Part shown: one piece after another, positions 1 to 8,813 of the stretch
Layout: the number at the start of each line of letters is the position of its first letter
Position numbering within the stretch: the first letter of the stretch is position 1
Origin: Actinomyces sp. ph3
GTDB taxonomy: Bacteria > Actinomycetota > Actinomycetes > Actinomycetales > Actinomycetaceae
DNA length: 64,000 nt
Assembly (NCBI RefSeq): GCF_000308055.1
Contig: NZ_CAGY01000003.1
Coordinates: forward strand, 1 to 64,000
Direction of reading: 5' to 3'
Notes under the pieces: generated by a model
The model's input: the letters and a program-made list of their open reading frames with translations, nothing else
Told to the model about the DNA's origin: nothing
Database searches by the model: none
Program-made: the position numbers and the translations under genes

Positions 1-29
1 CACCTGACCCCGGGACTTTTATGCAGACC

Positions 30-1334
30 TCAGAAATTCACCGTGCGCACCACGGCCTCGGACTCGGTCAAAACCCGGCCAGCGCGGAAGTTTGCCAGAA
101 CGGGAGAACCGAAGCTCAGCGCGTGGAACCAGTCCTCGGCATCCAACACAATGAAGTTTGCGGTGTTTCCAACCTCGATGCCGTAATCGGAGAGGTTCAG
201 CGTGCGCGCAGCATTATGAGTAATGAAGTTGTAGGACCCAGTGATCTCGCTGCGCGCCATCATCTGGGTGACGTAGAGGCCGTTGAGTACGACATCTCGC
301 AAGTTTCCGGTACCCATGGGGTTCCACGGATCCTCAATATCATCCTGACCGAAGGAGACGTTGATTCCTGCCTCGGTCAGTTCCTTCACTCGGGTGACGC
401 CTCGGCGCTTCGGGTAGGTATCGACGCGCCCCTGCAGGTGCGTGTTGACCAGCGGATTCGATACGAAATTGATACCGCTCATCTTGAGCAAGCGCACCAG
501 GCGCAGGAAGTAGGCGTTGTTATACGAGTGCATCGCGGTCGTGTGCGAGGCGGTGACTCGCGGGCCAATCCCGGCCTCGAGCGCGCGCGTGGCCAGGGTT
601 TCCAACCCGCGCGAGGCCTCGTCGTCGATTTCGTCGCAGTGCACATCCATGAGCAGTCCGTACTCCTGCGCAAGCTCGACTGCGAAATTCAGCGAAGAGA
701 CGGAGTATTCGCGGGTGAACTCGAAGTGCGGGATAGCGCCGATTGCATCGACACCCATTTCGGCCGCGCGACGCATGAGGTCGCGTCCGTTCGGGAAGGA
801 CTCGATGCCCTCCTGCGGGAAGGCGACCAACTGCAGGGTCATGGAGTCCTTGAGTTCCTCACGCAGGTCAATGAGCGCGCGCAGGGCTGTCAGGTCCGGG
901 TCAGTGACGTCGACGTGCGAGCGCACGTACTGGATGCCGAACTGTGCCTGCTGGCGAAGTGCCCGGCCGGCGCGATCTTTGACGTCCTCGTAGGTCAGGG
1001 TCTGCTTGCGTTCACTCCACACCTCGATACCTTCGAAGAGGGTGCCGCTTTCGTTGTAGCGCGGTTGCCCCGAGGTGAGCGCAGTATCCAGGTGCACATG
1101 CGACTCGATATAGGGAGGCAGAACCAGCTTGCCCGTGTAGTCACGAACCTCTTCGCCTTCACGTGGCGCCAGACCCGCGCCGATTTCGGTGAACTTTCCG
1201 TCCGTAATGCGGATGTCGACTCCTGCGGGGCCGTCTTCAATGCGAACGCCCTTGATGAGAAGATTTGCGCCTTTTGCTCCCATTGCCGAGGCCTGATTGC
1301 GGGGTGCGCTGCTGCCCTGAGTATCCGCGCTCAT
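30..1334 (-). CDS. codA: Cytosine deaminase (CodA-like amidohydrolase)
   Basis: Predicted to hydrolyse cytosine to uracil and ammonia in the cytoplasm for pyrimidine salvage. The 434-residue protein follows E. coli CodA closely. It has the metal-binding HVHLD motif (His79, His81), the block around FPQEGI, DVHCDEIDD with the catalytic Glu, SHTTAMHS with the metal-site His, and FGQDD carrying the catalytic Asp. E. coli has FGHDD at the last site, so a His beside the catalytic Asp is Gln here. The start codon overlaps the codB stop by 4 bases (ATGA type), so translation of the two is probably coupled. Related amidohydrolases act on isoguanine or other pyrimidines, so the exact substrate is inferred from similarity and from the permease next to it. 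Confidence 0.9.
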   Translation of the reverse strand: MSADTQGSSAPRNQASAMGAKGANLLIKGVRIEDGPAGVDIRITDGKFTEIGAGLAPREGEEVRDYTGKLVLPPYIESHVHLDTALTSGQPRYNESGTLFEGIEVWSERKQTLTYEDVKDRAGRALRQQAQFGIQYVRSHVDVTDPDLTALRALIDLREELKDSMTLQLVAFPQEGIESFPNGRDLMRRAAEMGVDAIGAIPHFEFTREYSVSSLNFAVELAQEYGLLMDVHCDEIDDEASRGLETLATRALEAGIGPRVTASHTTAMHSYNNAYFLRLVRLLKMSGINFVSNPLVNTHLQGRVDTYPKRRGVTRVKELTEAGINVSFGQDDIEDPWNPMGTGNLRDVVLNGLYVTQMMARSEITGSYNFITHNAARTLNLSDYGIEVGNTANFIVLDAEDWFHALSFGSPVLANFRAGRVLTESEAVVRTVNF

Positions 1335-2590
1335 CGACGGATTCCCTTCTCGATTGCGCTACCGATGAAGTAGACGAGGATGGCGACGACCATGGCATTG
1401 ATTGAAACGATGCCAAAGCCAGGGGTCAGCCAGCCGGTGAGCGCACCCGCGATCAGAGCAACGATCGGTGCCCACTTGACCTCGGGTTCATTCGAGCCCA
1501 GATCCATGTAGCTACGGCGACGTGCGAAGTAATCAGCAACCAGAACTGCACCGATGGGGGGCAGGGTGGCGTTGAGCAGGCTAAGCCAGCCGACGAAGTT
1601 GTCGTAGAGCCACAGGGCTCCAAGAGTTCCGATGATGCCCGCGATCAAAACCAGAGGCTTCTTGTTGACTCCAGTGATGTTCGCGTAGCCCAGACCGGTG
1701 GTGTAGAGGGCGTTGTTGTTTGTTGTCCAGATGTTTGCACCCAAGACGATCAGCGCAGGAATCAGCAGGCCCTGGGCGATCATCACGTAGAAGATATCGT
1801 CCTTACCGGTGAAGGCTCCGCCAACTGCTCCGAAGGAGAACATCAGGGTGTTACCGATGAAGAAGGCGATCACGGTGGTGATGACTGCCGAGGTTGTGGA
1901 CTTTGCGAAGCGCGTGAAGTTGGGGGTTGCGCTACCGCCGGAGACGAAGCTTCCGATCACGAGGCCGATGGCTGCGACGGTGGTCATGCCCTGGTTTTGA
2001 CCAAAGACTGCAGTAATACCGCCACCTGCGTTGATTGCACTGACCATTGAGTAGCTTCCGAGGAATGCGATCAGAGGTACTGAGACAAAGGAGACGATCT
2101 CAATGGCCTTGATTCCGAAGTAGGCGGAGGCGGTCATCAGGCCACCCGCGATGATGACGACGGGCCACGCGTTGATGTGCAGGGTCTCAGCGGTGGGGAT
2201 TGCGAACATCGCGACGCCCACGCCGAACCACCCCATCTGGGTGAAGGAGATCAACGCTGAGGGCAGGAAGGAACCGATGCGACCGAAGGTGCGACGGGCC
2301 ATAAGGTCAAAGCTCAGACCGGTCTTTGCGCCGATGTAGCCCAGCGCGCCCGTGTAGACCGCAAGGATTGCGCCACCGACGATGACTGCCCACACGTATT
2401 GGCTGTAGTTCAGACCATTACCAAGCTTGGCACCCACGCTCATCGAGGCCGAGAAGAAGGTGAAGCCGAGCATAACAAAACCGACGGCCCAAAATGACCG
2501 TCGGTTCTTTGATGGAACTGCTTCAAATGAGAAGTCATCATCATGTCGGATGACGTCCTCTTTGTGTCGTTCAGGTGCGATTGTGCTCAT
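1331..2590 (-). CDS. codB: Cytosine permease, NCS1 family
   Basis: Membrane transporter of 419 residues with about 12 hydrophobic segments, predicted to import cytosine with a cation. The family is NCS1 (nucleobase:cation symporter-1). Recognisable stretches include SMSVGAKLGNGLNY near residue 50 and WTTNNNALYTTGLGYANITG in the second half, both typical of CodB. A charged cytoplasmic N-terminus of about 35 residues precedes the first membrane segment. It is the first gene of a two-gene operon with the deaminase, which explains the role: import, then deamination. The start is preceded by a purine-rich AAGGATAACC ribosome-binding region. Confidence 0.9.
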   Translation of the reverse strand: MSTIAPERHKEDVIRHDDDFSFEAVPSKNRRSFWAVGFVMLGFTFFSASMSVGAKLGNGLNYSQYVWAVIVGGAILAVYTGALGYIGAKTGLSFDLMARRTFGRIGSFLPSALISFTQMGWFGVGVAMFAIPTAETLHINAWPVVIIAGGLMTASAYFGIKAIEIVSFVSVPLIAFLGSYSMVSAINAGGGITAVFGQNQGMTTVAAIGLVIGSFVSGGSATPNFTRFAKSTTSAVITTVIAFFIGNTLMFSFGAVGGAFTGKDDIFYVMIAQGLLIPALIVLGANIWTTNNNALYTTGLGYANITGVNKKPLVLIAGIIGTLGALWLYDNFVGWLSLLNATLPPIGAVLVADYFARRRSYMDLGSNEPEVKWAPIVALIAGALTGWLTPGFGIVSINAMVVAILVYFIGSAIEKGIRR

Positions 2591-2861
2591 CGGTTATCCT
2601 TCCAGGTTCTAAGGTTTCGTAGCGCGTCGTTCGTTATCTGTCTTGTTTGGTCCGTCACCTCTGTCACCTAGGCACACCCGGTTTTCATGCATGTGCAGAC
2701 TGGGTAATGGCGTGATGAACAAGATTGGATCTAGGCCAAATTGTCAATAGATTACCGCGCGCAACGCATCCAGCGCAAAGTTCAGCACTGTGACTCTGCA
2801 CGCATCAATCCCAAACCCTAAGATAACCTTTGATTAACCTAAAAACTACCTGATAATAAGA
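2591..2861 (-). promoter_or_regulatory. Probable codBA promoter region
   Basis: AT-rich noncoding DNA upstream of codB. On the minus strand a perfect TTGACA hexamer lies at 2747-2742, with only a weak TCTTGT-like -10 about 17 bases downstream. No riboswitch or operator was recognised. Confidence 0.4.
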
Positions 2862-2901
2862 CTGTGGCCCCATCTCTCCCTCCTAGAAGATGGGGCCACA
2901 G
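2862..2901 (-). terminator. Rho-independent terminator of the glucosidase operon
   Basis: Perfect 14-bp stem (2862-2875 with 2888-2901) and a 12-base loop. Read on the minus strand it is followed by a T-rich tract (TCTTATTATC), as expected downstream of the leftward GH66-GH13 operon. Bases 2902-3086 between it and the GH13 stop hold nothing recognisable. Confidence 0.75.
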
Positions 2902-3086
2902 CCTGATGGAACACGAACAGCTAACATTCGCGTTCCGCTGTCAGTGTGCACGGATTGTCAAATGCTTGAGTGGATGACATTCCACTTTTCGGAAGAGTCC
3001 CCCTGAACTGCCAGAGTTTTTTCAGTCCTCGCTTTTTGTACTTTACGTAAACTCTGGCCACGACCGCCGTCACAAACAATGGAAAC

Positions 3087-4829
3087 TCACGCGAGGAAAA
3101 CCCGCGCCCTCCACGGAGCAAGGGGAGCATCCATCTCTTCCCAGACATTTGCATTGGTCAGAACTGGGACAAACTCCGGTGCGGCCTCGGAAATGTCTGA
3201 AGGAAGTGATGGCTGGGCATCACGCGAGGAAAGATTTGCAATAACTATCAGCTCGCGTTCACCCAGAACTCGACGATATGCGAAGATTTCACGGCTCCCC
3301 GCATCGATGCGCTCAAAACTTCCGTTTGCAACTACTGCCAAGCGGTGACGCAATTCGATCAGAGCCTTGAAGTAGGCAAAGACCGAGGTCGGATCACCCA
3401 CCTGCTCGGAGGCATTAATCACCGGGTAATTCGGATTGAGCACAATCCACGGCGTGCCCGTAGTGAAACCGGCGTGCGCAGAACCATCCCACTGGACGGG
3501 AGTGCGTGCGTTATCGCGGCCCATGGCACGCAAACCGGAAAGAACCGTCTGAGGATCTTCGCCACGTTCCACAGCCAAGCGATAGTAATTCGTTGATTCA
3601 ATGTCTTCGAAGTCCTCAATTCCTTCGAAAACAGTATTCGACATGCCCAGTTCTTCACCCTGATACACATAGGGAGTTCCGCGAAGCAGGTGAAGCGCGG
3701 TTGCCAGTGCGGTTGCACTGTCATACCAGTACTTTTCATCACCGAAACGACTCACAGTCCTTGGCTGGTCGTGGTTGCACAGGTACAGACTGTTCCAACC
3801 CCTCTCAGCAAGGCCTTCTTGCCAACGTGTCAGGCAATCAGCAAGATCTCCCTCTTCCAAGGTGCGACGACCAAACTTTCCTTCGGGAAGCCCCAAAATG
3901 ACGTGCTCAAATTGGAAGATCATATTGACTTCGCGCCGCGCGGGATCGGAATACAGGTGCGCGTTTTCTAATAGGACGCCGGGGGTCTCTCCGACAGTGA
4001 AGAGAGCGCCGCGACCAACGAAGACCTCGCGATGCATTTCTTGAAGGAATTCATGAAGGCGCGGGCCTTCCATATAGAAGGGGCTTCCATCGGCCAGAGC
4101 TCGACCGGGCGCAGGAGTTCCATCAGGCAATCCCGGGACCTTCGAGATCAGGTTAATAACATCCATACGGAAGCCATCGACACCTCGGTCCAGCCACCAG
4201 CGCATCATTTCGTAGACGGCCTGACGAACTTCTGGGTTCTCCCAGTTCAGGTCTGGTTGCTGCTCCGCAAAAAGGTGCAGGTAGTACTGCCCTGTCGCCG
4301 GATCATACTTCCACGCCGGACCGGAAAAGAAGGACTCCCAATTCGTTGGTTCCGCTCCGGGAGTTCCGCCTTCAAAGCCTGGCCGCGGATCGCGCCAGTA
4401 GTACCAATCGCGCTTGGGATTATCCACTGATGAGCGCGATTCAAGGAACCACGGATGTTCATCCGAGGTGTGGTTGACGACCAAGTCCATAACCAGCTTC
4501 ATGCCCAGAGCGTGAACATCGGCAATGAGCTGGTCGAAGTCTTTCATGGTTCCGAAAACCGGATCAATATCCTGGTAATCACTGATGTCGTAACCGTTAT
4601 CAGCCTGTGGCGATCGATAGATCGGCGAAAGCCATAGGACATCAACGCCCAGCTCTTTCAGATATCCCAGTCGAGAGCGGATCCCCTGAAGGTCCCCAAA
4701 ACCATCACCATTGGAGTCTTGGAATGAGCGCGGATAGATCTGATAGACAACCGCGCTCTTCCACCACTCATCAGCTGAAAGCTCGCTTAGGGCATTGGTT
4801 TTGGGAAGTGAAGCCTCAGAGAATAACAC
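3087..4829 (-). CDS. GH13 oligo-1,6-glucosidase-type alpha-glucosidase
   Basis: Cytoplasmic alpha-glucosidase of 580 residues with no signal peptide. It carries the GH13 signatures: VVYQIYPRSF near residue 28, DLVVNHTS, GFRMDVIN with the nucleophile Asp223, FTVGE with the acid/base Glu281, and NHDQPR with Asp354. A Val directly after the nucleophile (DVI) is known in family members that prefer alpha-1,6 bonds, whereas maltases have Thr or Ala there, so isomalto-oligosaccharides are the likely substrate. The GTG start at 4829 is chosen because it begins the conserved part and lies 14 bases inside the GH66 gene; the longer frame would read through that gene. It is the second gene of the operon and ends before a strong terminator. 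Dextran glucosidase or sucrose activity cannot be excluded. Confidence 0.85.
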   Translation of the reverse strand: MLFSEASLPKTNALSELSADEWWKSAVVYQIYPRSFQDSNGDGFGDLQGIRSRLGYLKELGVDVLWLSPIYRSPQADNGYDISDYQDIDPVFGTMKDFDQLIADVHALGMKLVMDLVVNHTSDEHPWFLESRSSVDNPKRDWYYWRDPRPGFEGGTPGAEPTNWESFFSGPAWKYDPATGQYYLHLFAEQQPDLNWENPEVRQAVYEMMRWWLDRGVDGFRMDVINLISKVPGLPDGTPAPGRALADGSPFYMEGPRLHEFLQEMHREVFVGRGALFTVGETPGVLLENAHLYSDPARREVNMIFQFEHVILGLPEGKFGRRTLEEGDLADCLTRWQEGLAERGWNSLYLCNHDQPRTVSRFGDEKYWYDSATALATALHLLRGTPYVYQGEELGMSNTVFEGIEDFEDIESTNYYRLAVERGEDPQTVLSGLRAMGRDNARTPVQWDGSAHAGFTTGTPWIVLNPNYPVINASEQVGDPTSVFAYFKALIELRHRLAVVANGSFERIDAGSREIFAYRRVLGERELIVIANLSSRDAQPSLPSDISEAAPEFVPVLTNANVWEEMDAPLAPWRARVFLA

Positions 4830-6411
4830 GAAGAACCTGCCAAACTTGTAGCGGTGGAAGATCCACCTTTGCCTGCGCTCCCTCACAGTGAACACGAAGT
4901 TCTTCTAGGTGTCCACTACCGTCTGGGTCCGCCACAAATACGCGGGGAGTACGCTCCGCGCAGCAGCGCAATGTCAGTCGTCCACCTTCGACAAGAATCC
5001 CTGAACGCTTAGGTCCATCCCACAGAGTGTCCTTTTGCCCGACAAGATTGATGAGGTGAACAACCAATCCGTGGCGGGTGGTCGTTACTCGCCTCCACAC
5101 TGCCCCTTCCTTGGGATCTTCCGTCACGCACAGATTGTCGTAGGCAACCTCGACATCCTCATTCAACGGGCCAGCGAATGAATCAGTTACTTCCGCAATG
5201 CATGGATCCATCAGGATCTCATCGTGCTCAACGAGGAAGTCGTACCAGCGCTTGAGCATCTCCAGGGTGCTGTCAGCGGCCTGGTGGTTATTGACGTAGT
5301 AGGGGTCGACGAGGACGTTTCCTCCTTCTCCCGCCAAAAGCTGGGTTGCTCCATGAGAGAAGAGCGTCGCCATGGTGAGCTTATTTGCCTGCTCCGATTC
5401 TTCTGCCGAGGCCTTGGAGTAGACGCTTTGGTACGCCGCAAGAACCACGGGCTTACCTTGCGCAACGCTTCTGGCTCGAGCCGCAACACCCGCGAGCGCA
5501 CCCAGCGTTGTGATGGGAGCCCAGGGTTCGATGTACACAGCATCTTGGGGAGTACCAGCAGTGGCCCAAGTTGGGAAGTCATTGACATTGTTGAAAACAA
5601 GGACAGCGTTTGGAAGCCCCTCGCGCGCAGCGTTGATCATGCGTGTGAAGCTCTGCGACAAGTCGATAAGTTCTCCGTCGGCGCGAGTTGCATACTTTGG
5701 GTATCCGTATTGATCTAGGTGGAATCCCTGGAAGCCCACCTGTTCAACGCACTTTTGAAGGTCACTGATGAAGTGGGCAAGCCACGCCCTAGCGGCCGGG
5801 TCGACAATCTGAAGGAAACCACCCAACTCATAGGGGGTCCCATCGCACTGCATCAGGGCGGCATCCTTCCACTGGTCCCAGTCTTCATTCCCGACGCCAT
5901 AGACAGCGGCGTATCCGAATGAGCGAGATCCAGCCTGCGCCAGCGCATGGATAAGGCGACGAACTGTTTCCAGCGAAATCGGTTGGTCAAGAGGATCGAG
6001 ATAGTTCTCTCCCCCGCCTACAAGATCAGCGTGGCGGTAGGCCCAGTCGTAGAACTGAATGCCGTTGAGGTGCAGCTTGCGCGCCAAGCGGGCTACGGCC
6101 TCGACATCCTTATCGGGGGTATAGCTGGCAACGAAACCGTAGCGAAGTCGCCGACGGGTATCGTCAAGAACCTGAAGAGCGGTGGAGGCAAGGACCTCGT
6201 CCCCATCACACAGCAGAACGCCGTATCCTCCCTCCTCCAAAGTGCCAAAGGACACCGATTCACCCAGCGGGGGTTCGGCCTCGGCAATAACGAGGCCCAG
6301 GTGGGTCAGGCGCAAGGTGGCACTGGGAGGAAGGGGTGAATCGGCAACAATGTCGATGCGTACATCGTCTTTGACCTGAAAGGCCGCGGACACGGGAAGA
6401 AGTTCGAACAT
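4816..6411 (-). CDS. GH66 dextranase-like glycosidase without signal peptide
   Basis: Glycoside hydrolase family 66 protein of 531 residues; the family contains endo-dextranases and cycloisomaltooligosaccharide glucanotransferases. Characteristic segments are RYGFVASYTPD near residue 90, HLNGIQFYDWAYRH (residues 114-127), GFHLDQYG with the probable nucleophile Asp233, and AVYIEPWAP with the probable acid/base Glu295. An N-terminal beta domain of about 90 residues and a C-terminal beta domain flank the barrel. There is no signal peptide or anchor, while characterised dextranases are secreted, so this one probably acts on imported oligosaccharides. It is also shorter than secreted members. The ATG at 6411 is chosen because GAAAGGA precedes it at good spacing; the frame extends further upstream to 6507. 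It is first in the operon with the GH13 gene and divergent from the ROK regulator. Confidence 0.75.
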   Translation of the reverse strand: MFELLPVSAAFQVKDDVRIDIVADSPLPPSATLRLTHLGLVIAEAEPPLGESVSFGTLEEGGYGVLLCDGDEVLASTALQVLDDTRRRLRYGFVASYTPDKDVEAVARLARKLHLNGIQFYDWAYRHADLVGGGENYLDPLDQPISLETVRRLIHALAQAGSRSFGYAAVYGVGNEDWDQWKDAALMQCDGTPYELGGFLQIVDPAARAWLAHFISDLQKCVEQVGFQGFHLDQYGYPKYATRADGELIDLSQSFTRMINAAREGLPNAVLVFNNVNDFPTWATAGTPQDAVYIEPWAPITTLGALAGVAARARSVAQGKPVVLAAYQSVYSKASAEESEQANKLTMATLFSHGATQLLAGEGGNVLVDPYYVNNHQAADSTLEMLKRWYDFLVEHDEILMDPCIAEVTDSFAGPLNEDVEVAYDNLCVTEDPKEGAVWRRVTTTRHGLVVHLINLVGQKDTLWDGPKRSGILVEGGRLTLRCCAERTPRVFVADPDGSGHLEELRVHCEGAQAKVDLPPLQVWQVLRVIL

Positions 6412-6515
6412 GGGATTAAATCCTTTCACTGCACCAGTCCTCACCTTCGTTAGAGTTCTCTGCGTCATCGCACTGGGTCTCTTCGTGAGGCGGTCATCAT
6501 TGGCCACTGGAGGTT

Positions 6516-6590
6516 ATTTCACCAAATAAAAATACTTGCGTCAAGTATGTGATCTATAGTCTAATTACTCTGCTATTTATTTAATTTGGT
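6516..6590. promoter_or_regulatory. Divergent promoter and operator between GH66 operon and ROK gene
   Basis: Perfect palindrome ATACTTGcgtCAAGTAT at 6532-6548. It covers both candidate -35 boxes: plus-strand TTGCGT (6536-6541) with -10 TCTAAT (6560-6565, 18-base spacer), and minus-strand TTGACG (6544-6539) with -10 TGAAAT (6521-6516, 17-base spacer). A second inverted pair flanks it, ACCAAATAAA at 6521-6530 and TTAATTTGGT at 6581-6590. The layout suggests that one regulator, presumably the ROK protein, controls both directions. Confidence 0.6.
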
Positions 6591-6604
6591 AAAGAAAGGC
6601 GCTC

Positions 6605-7738
6605 ATGATGGGGTGGCAGCCTCAGGATGAACTTGCGCAGAGCGTGGCACTCGAAGTCCTCCTTCACGGACCACTCGGCCGCTCCGAATTAGCCCGTCGT
6701 CTTTCACTGGCCCCCGCGACGCTCACCCGCATCAGCACCGATCTGATCGCCTCGGGACTCCTCACCGAAGTACGCAGCACCCGCACCGGCACATCCGGCC
6801 GCCCTTCGATCCCCCTGGCCGTTGTTCCCGATAGCCATCATTTCCTTGGAATCAAAGTCGCCGACGACTGCCTCACCGCCGCGGTCATCAACCTGAAGGC
6901 ACAGGTCTTAAGCTACGACCACCTTCCTCTTCCCACTCACTCCCCCAAGGATGTTGTTGAGGGCATCTCCTCTTTGGCAAGCCAAGCCGAAAAGAGTTTT
7001 CACATCGATGCAATTGGCGTGGGCATCGGCGGTGTTGTTACAGATCAGGGCGTGATCAAATCCGCGCCTTTCTTGGAATGGGAAGATGTTGATCTTGTCG
7101 GTCTTTTGCGCGAACACATCAAAATCCCTGTTTTCGTCGCAAATGACCTGACGGCCTACACGCAGGCGCAGCACTGGTTTGATCTAGGTGCACAGCACCG
7201 GAATTTCGCGGTCCTGACCCTGGGCATCGGCACCGGCTATGGCTGCGTGGCAAACGGGCGGCCGTTGGAAAACCAGGATTCAGGCATCGGTTTGGTTGGG
7301 CACTGGCCCCTAGACCCGCTGGGCCCACTGTGCTCGCAAGGGCATCGCGGCTGCGCAGAATCGATGCTGACAACCCCCGCGATTACCCGCTCTATTTCAG
7401 AAGCTCTGGGCCGTGAGGTCAGCTGGAGCGATGTGATCTCTTTGGCCGAGGCCGAAGACCCCGCCGTTTCCGCCGTCTTGCGAGCATCGGGATTGGCACT
7501 TGGGCGTTTAATTGGCGCAATCGCTAACCTCACGGCTCCGGAAGTCGTCATTATTGGCGGCGAAGGCGTTGCATTGGCCTCGTTAAGCAATCGATGGATG
7601 CGCCAGGGCTTGGCGGAAACCCGCGACCCACGAGCCTCGCTGGTCAAGATCGAGTTGGCCTCGCCAGCGAATGAGACCTGGTGCCGGGGAGCAGCGGTTA
7701 TCGGGCTCCAGGGCTACGTGTCCAAGCGCCGCTCCTAA
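6605..7738 (+). CDS. ROK-family transcriptional regulator
   Basis: Sugar-responsive repressor of 377 residues. The N-terminal 75 residues form a winged helix-turn-helix (LGRSELARRLSLAPATLTRIS), followed by a ROK sugar-kinase-like fold. The kinase phosphate-binding loop is degenerate (VADDCLTAAV in place of a DxGGT-type loop). The usual CxCGxxxCxE zinc motif reads CSQGHRGCAE, with one Cys replaced by Gln. Both changes fit a regulator that senses sugar without phosphorylating it. It is divergent from the GH66-GH13 operon and shares a palindromic control region with it, so those genes are its likely targets. GAAAGG lies 5 bases before the ATG. Confidence 0.85.
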   Translation: MMGWQPQDELAQSVALEVLLHGPLGRSELARRLSLAPATLTRISTDLIASGLLTEVRSTRTGTSGRPSIPLAVVPDSHHFLGIKVADDCLTAAVINLKAQVLSYDHLPLPTHSPKDVVEGISSLASQAEKSFHIDAIGVGIGGVVTDQGVIKSAPFLEWEDVDLVGLLREHIKIPVFVANDLTAYTQAQHWFDLGAQHRNFAVLTLGIGTGYGCVANGRPLENQDSGIGLVGHWPLDPLGPLCSQGHRGCAESMLTTPAITRSISEALGREVSWSDVISLAEAEDPAVSAVLRASGLALGRLIGAIANLTAPEVVIIGGEGVALASLSNRWMRQGLAETRDPRASLVKIELASPANETWCRGAAVIGLQGYVSKRRS

Positions 7739-7791
7739 GAGCAACTCGGCCCGGCCTCGGCAACGGCCTCTTCCTGCCTTTCAGGCACAAA

Positions 7792-7827
7792 CTTGGGGGC
7801 ACCGGCCCACACACCGATGCCCCCAAG
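7792..7827. terminator. Bidirectional stem-loop between convergent genes
   Basis: Ten-bp perfect stem (CTTGGGGGCA / TGCCCCCAAG) with a 16-base loop, between the convergent ROK gene and the permease operon. It probably ends transcription from both sides, although no long T tract is present. Confidence 0.55.
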
Positions 7828-7859
7828 CAACTCACCACCCAACTTTTAGGGTCAGGATT

Positions 7860-8813
7860 TCACCCCTTCGTCGCGCCGCCGGCAAGGCCGGCAACGATGT
7901 ACTTCTGAAGGGCGACGAACAGGATCAAGACGGGGATCGCAATAACCGTTGCGACCGCCATCAGGTCATTCCAGTTCGTTGCGTACTGGCCAATGAGTCG
8001 GTTCAGGGCAACCGTCAAAGGCTGCAGATCTGCCTTCGTGAGCAAGGTCAAGGCAAAGGTAAATTCACCCCAGGTCATCAAGAAGGAGAAGGAACCGATC
8101 ATGATGACGCCTGGACGAATCGTCGGGATGACGACTCGGACGATGGTTCCAATGATGCCAAGTCCATCAAGTCGCGCGGCCTCTTCAACTTCCTTGGGGA
8201 ACTGCTTGAAGAAGGGACGCAGCATGATGATCGCAAAGGGTAGTGTTCCCGTCACATCCGCCAAGATGATCGAGGGAAGGGTATTGACCATTCCAGCGTG
8301 GCGGAAAAGCACGAACATCGGAATCGAGATTGCGATCGCGGGAAGCAGCTGAACGACACTGAGCAAGATCAACATGCCCGTTGTGATTGTGCTTCTCATT
8401 CGCGCAATTGCGTAGGCCGCGGGAATTGCGAAAAGCAGCGTCAGCACCAAACAGCCGGCTGCGATGATTGCTGAGTTTCCCAGCGCCTTCCAGATCCCGA
8501 AGTTGTCGCTGAAAGCGACCTTGAACGAGGCCAGAGTTGGGTTTTGCGGAATCAGGTGCGGGGGCTGCGCAAAGGTTTCCATCTGCGTCTTGAAGGCCGT
8601 ACACACCATCCAGTAGACGGGGAACAGGTAGAAAATTGCCATGACCCACGCGAATGCAGATTTCCCAATCCGGACGCGCCCCTCGCGCTTTTCACGCTTC
8701 GTCTTCGCTAAGCCCTTCGCTCCCGAGGCTGCGGAAAGCGCTCCGCCCCTGGGTGCACTTTCGTCCGTCACGGTCTGGACTTTTTCTTGAACTTCAGCGG
8801 TCTTTTCAGACAT
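7860..8813 (-). CDS. Sugar ABC transporter permease, MalG type
   Basis: Inner-membrane permease of 317 residues in the carbohydrate uptake-1 (CUT1) class. About 50 charged cytoplasmic residues precede six membrane segments. The EAA loop that contacts the ATPase is visible as EEAARLDGLGIIGTIVRVVIP. The ATG at 8813 overlaps the stop of the upstream permease by one base (TGATG) and follows AAGGAGG at ideal spacing, so the two are translationally coupled. It is the last gene of the GH31-lipoprotein-permease-permease operon. No dedicated ATPase is encoded here; CUT1 systems often share an MsiK-type ATPase encoded elsewhere. Confidence 0.88.
   Translation of the reverse strand: MSEKTAEVQEKVQTVTDESAPRGGALSAASGAKGLAKTKREKREGRVRIGKSAFAWVMAIFYLFPVYWMVCTAFKTQMETFAQPPHLIPQNPTLASFKVAFSDNFGIWKALGNSAIIAAGCLVLTLLFAIPAAYAIARMRSTITTGMLILLSVVQLLPAIAISIPMFVLFRHAGMVNTLPSIILADVTGTLPFAIIMLRPFFKQFPKEVEEAARLDGLGIIGTIVRVVIPTIRPGVIMIGSFSFLMTWGEFTFALTLLTKADLQPLTVALNRLIGQYATNWNDLMAVATVIAIPVLILFVALQKYIVAGLAGGATKG

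Noticed and set aside
21-1373. 450-codon open frame on the strand opposite the cytosine deaminase
   Set aside because: It mirrors codA, which has full family motifs; the antisense protein shows no recognisable domain and no ribosome-binding site.
2921-3154. 77-codon minus-strand frame at the end of the GH13 gene
   Set aside because: Overlaps the conserved GH13 C-terminus in another frame and lacks a ribosome-binding site or homology.
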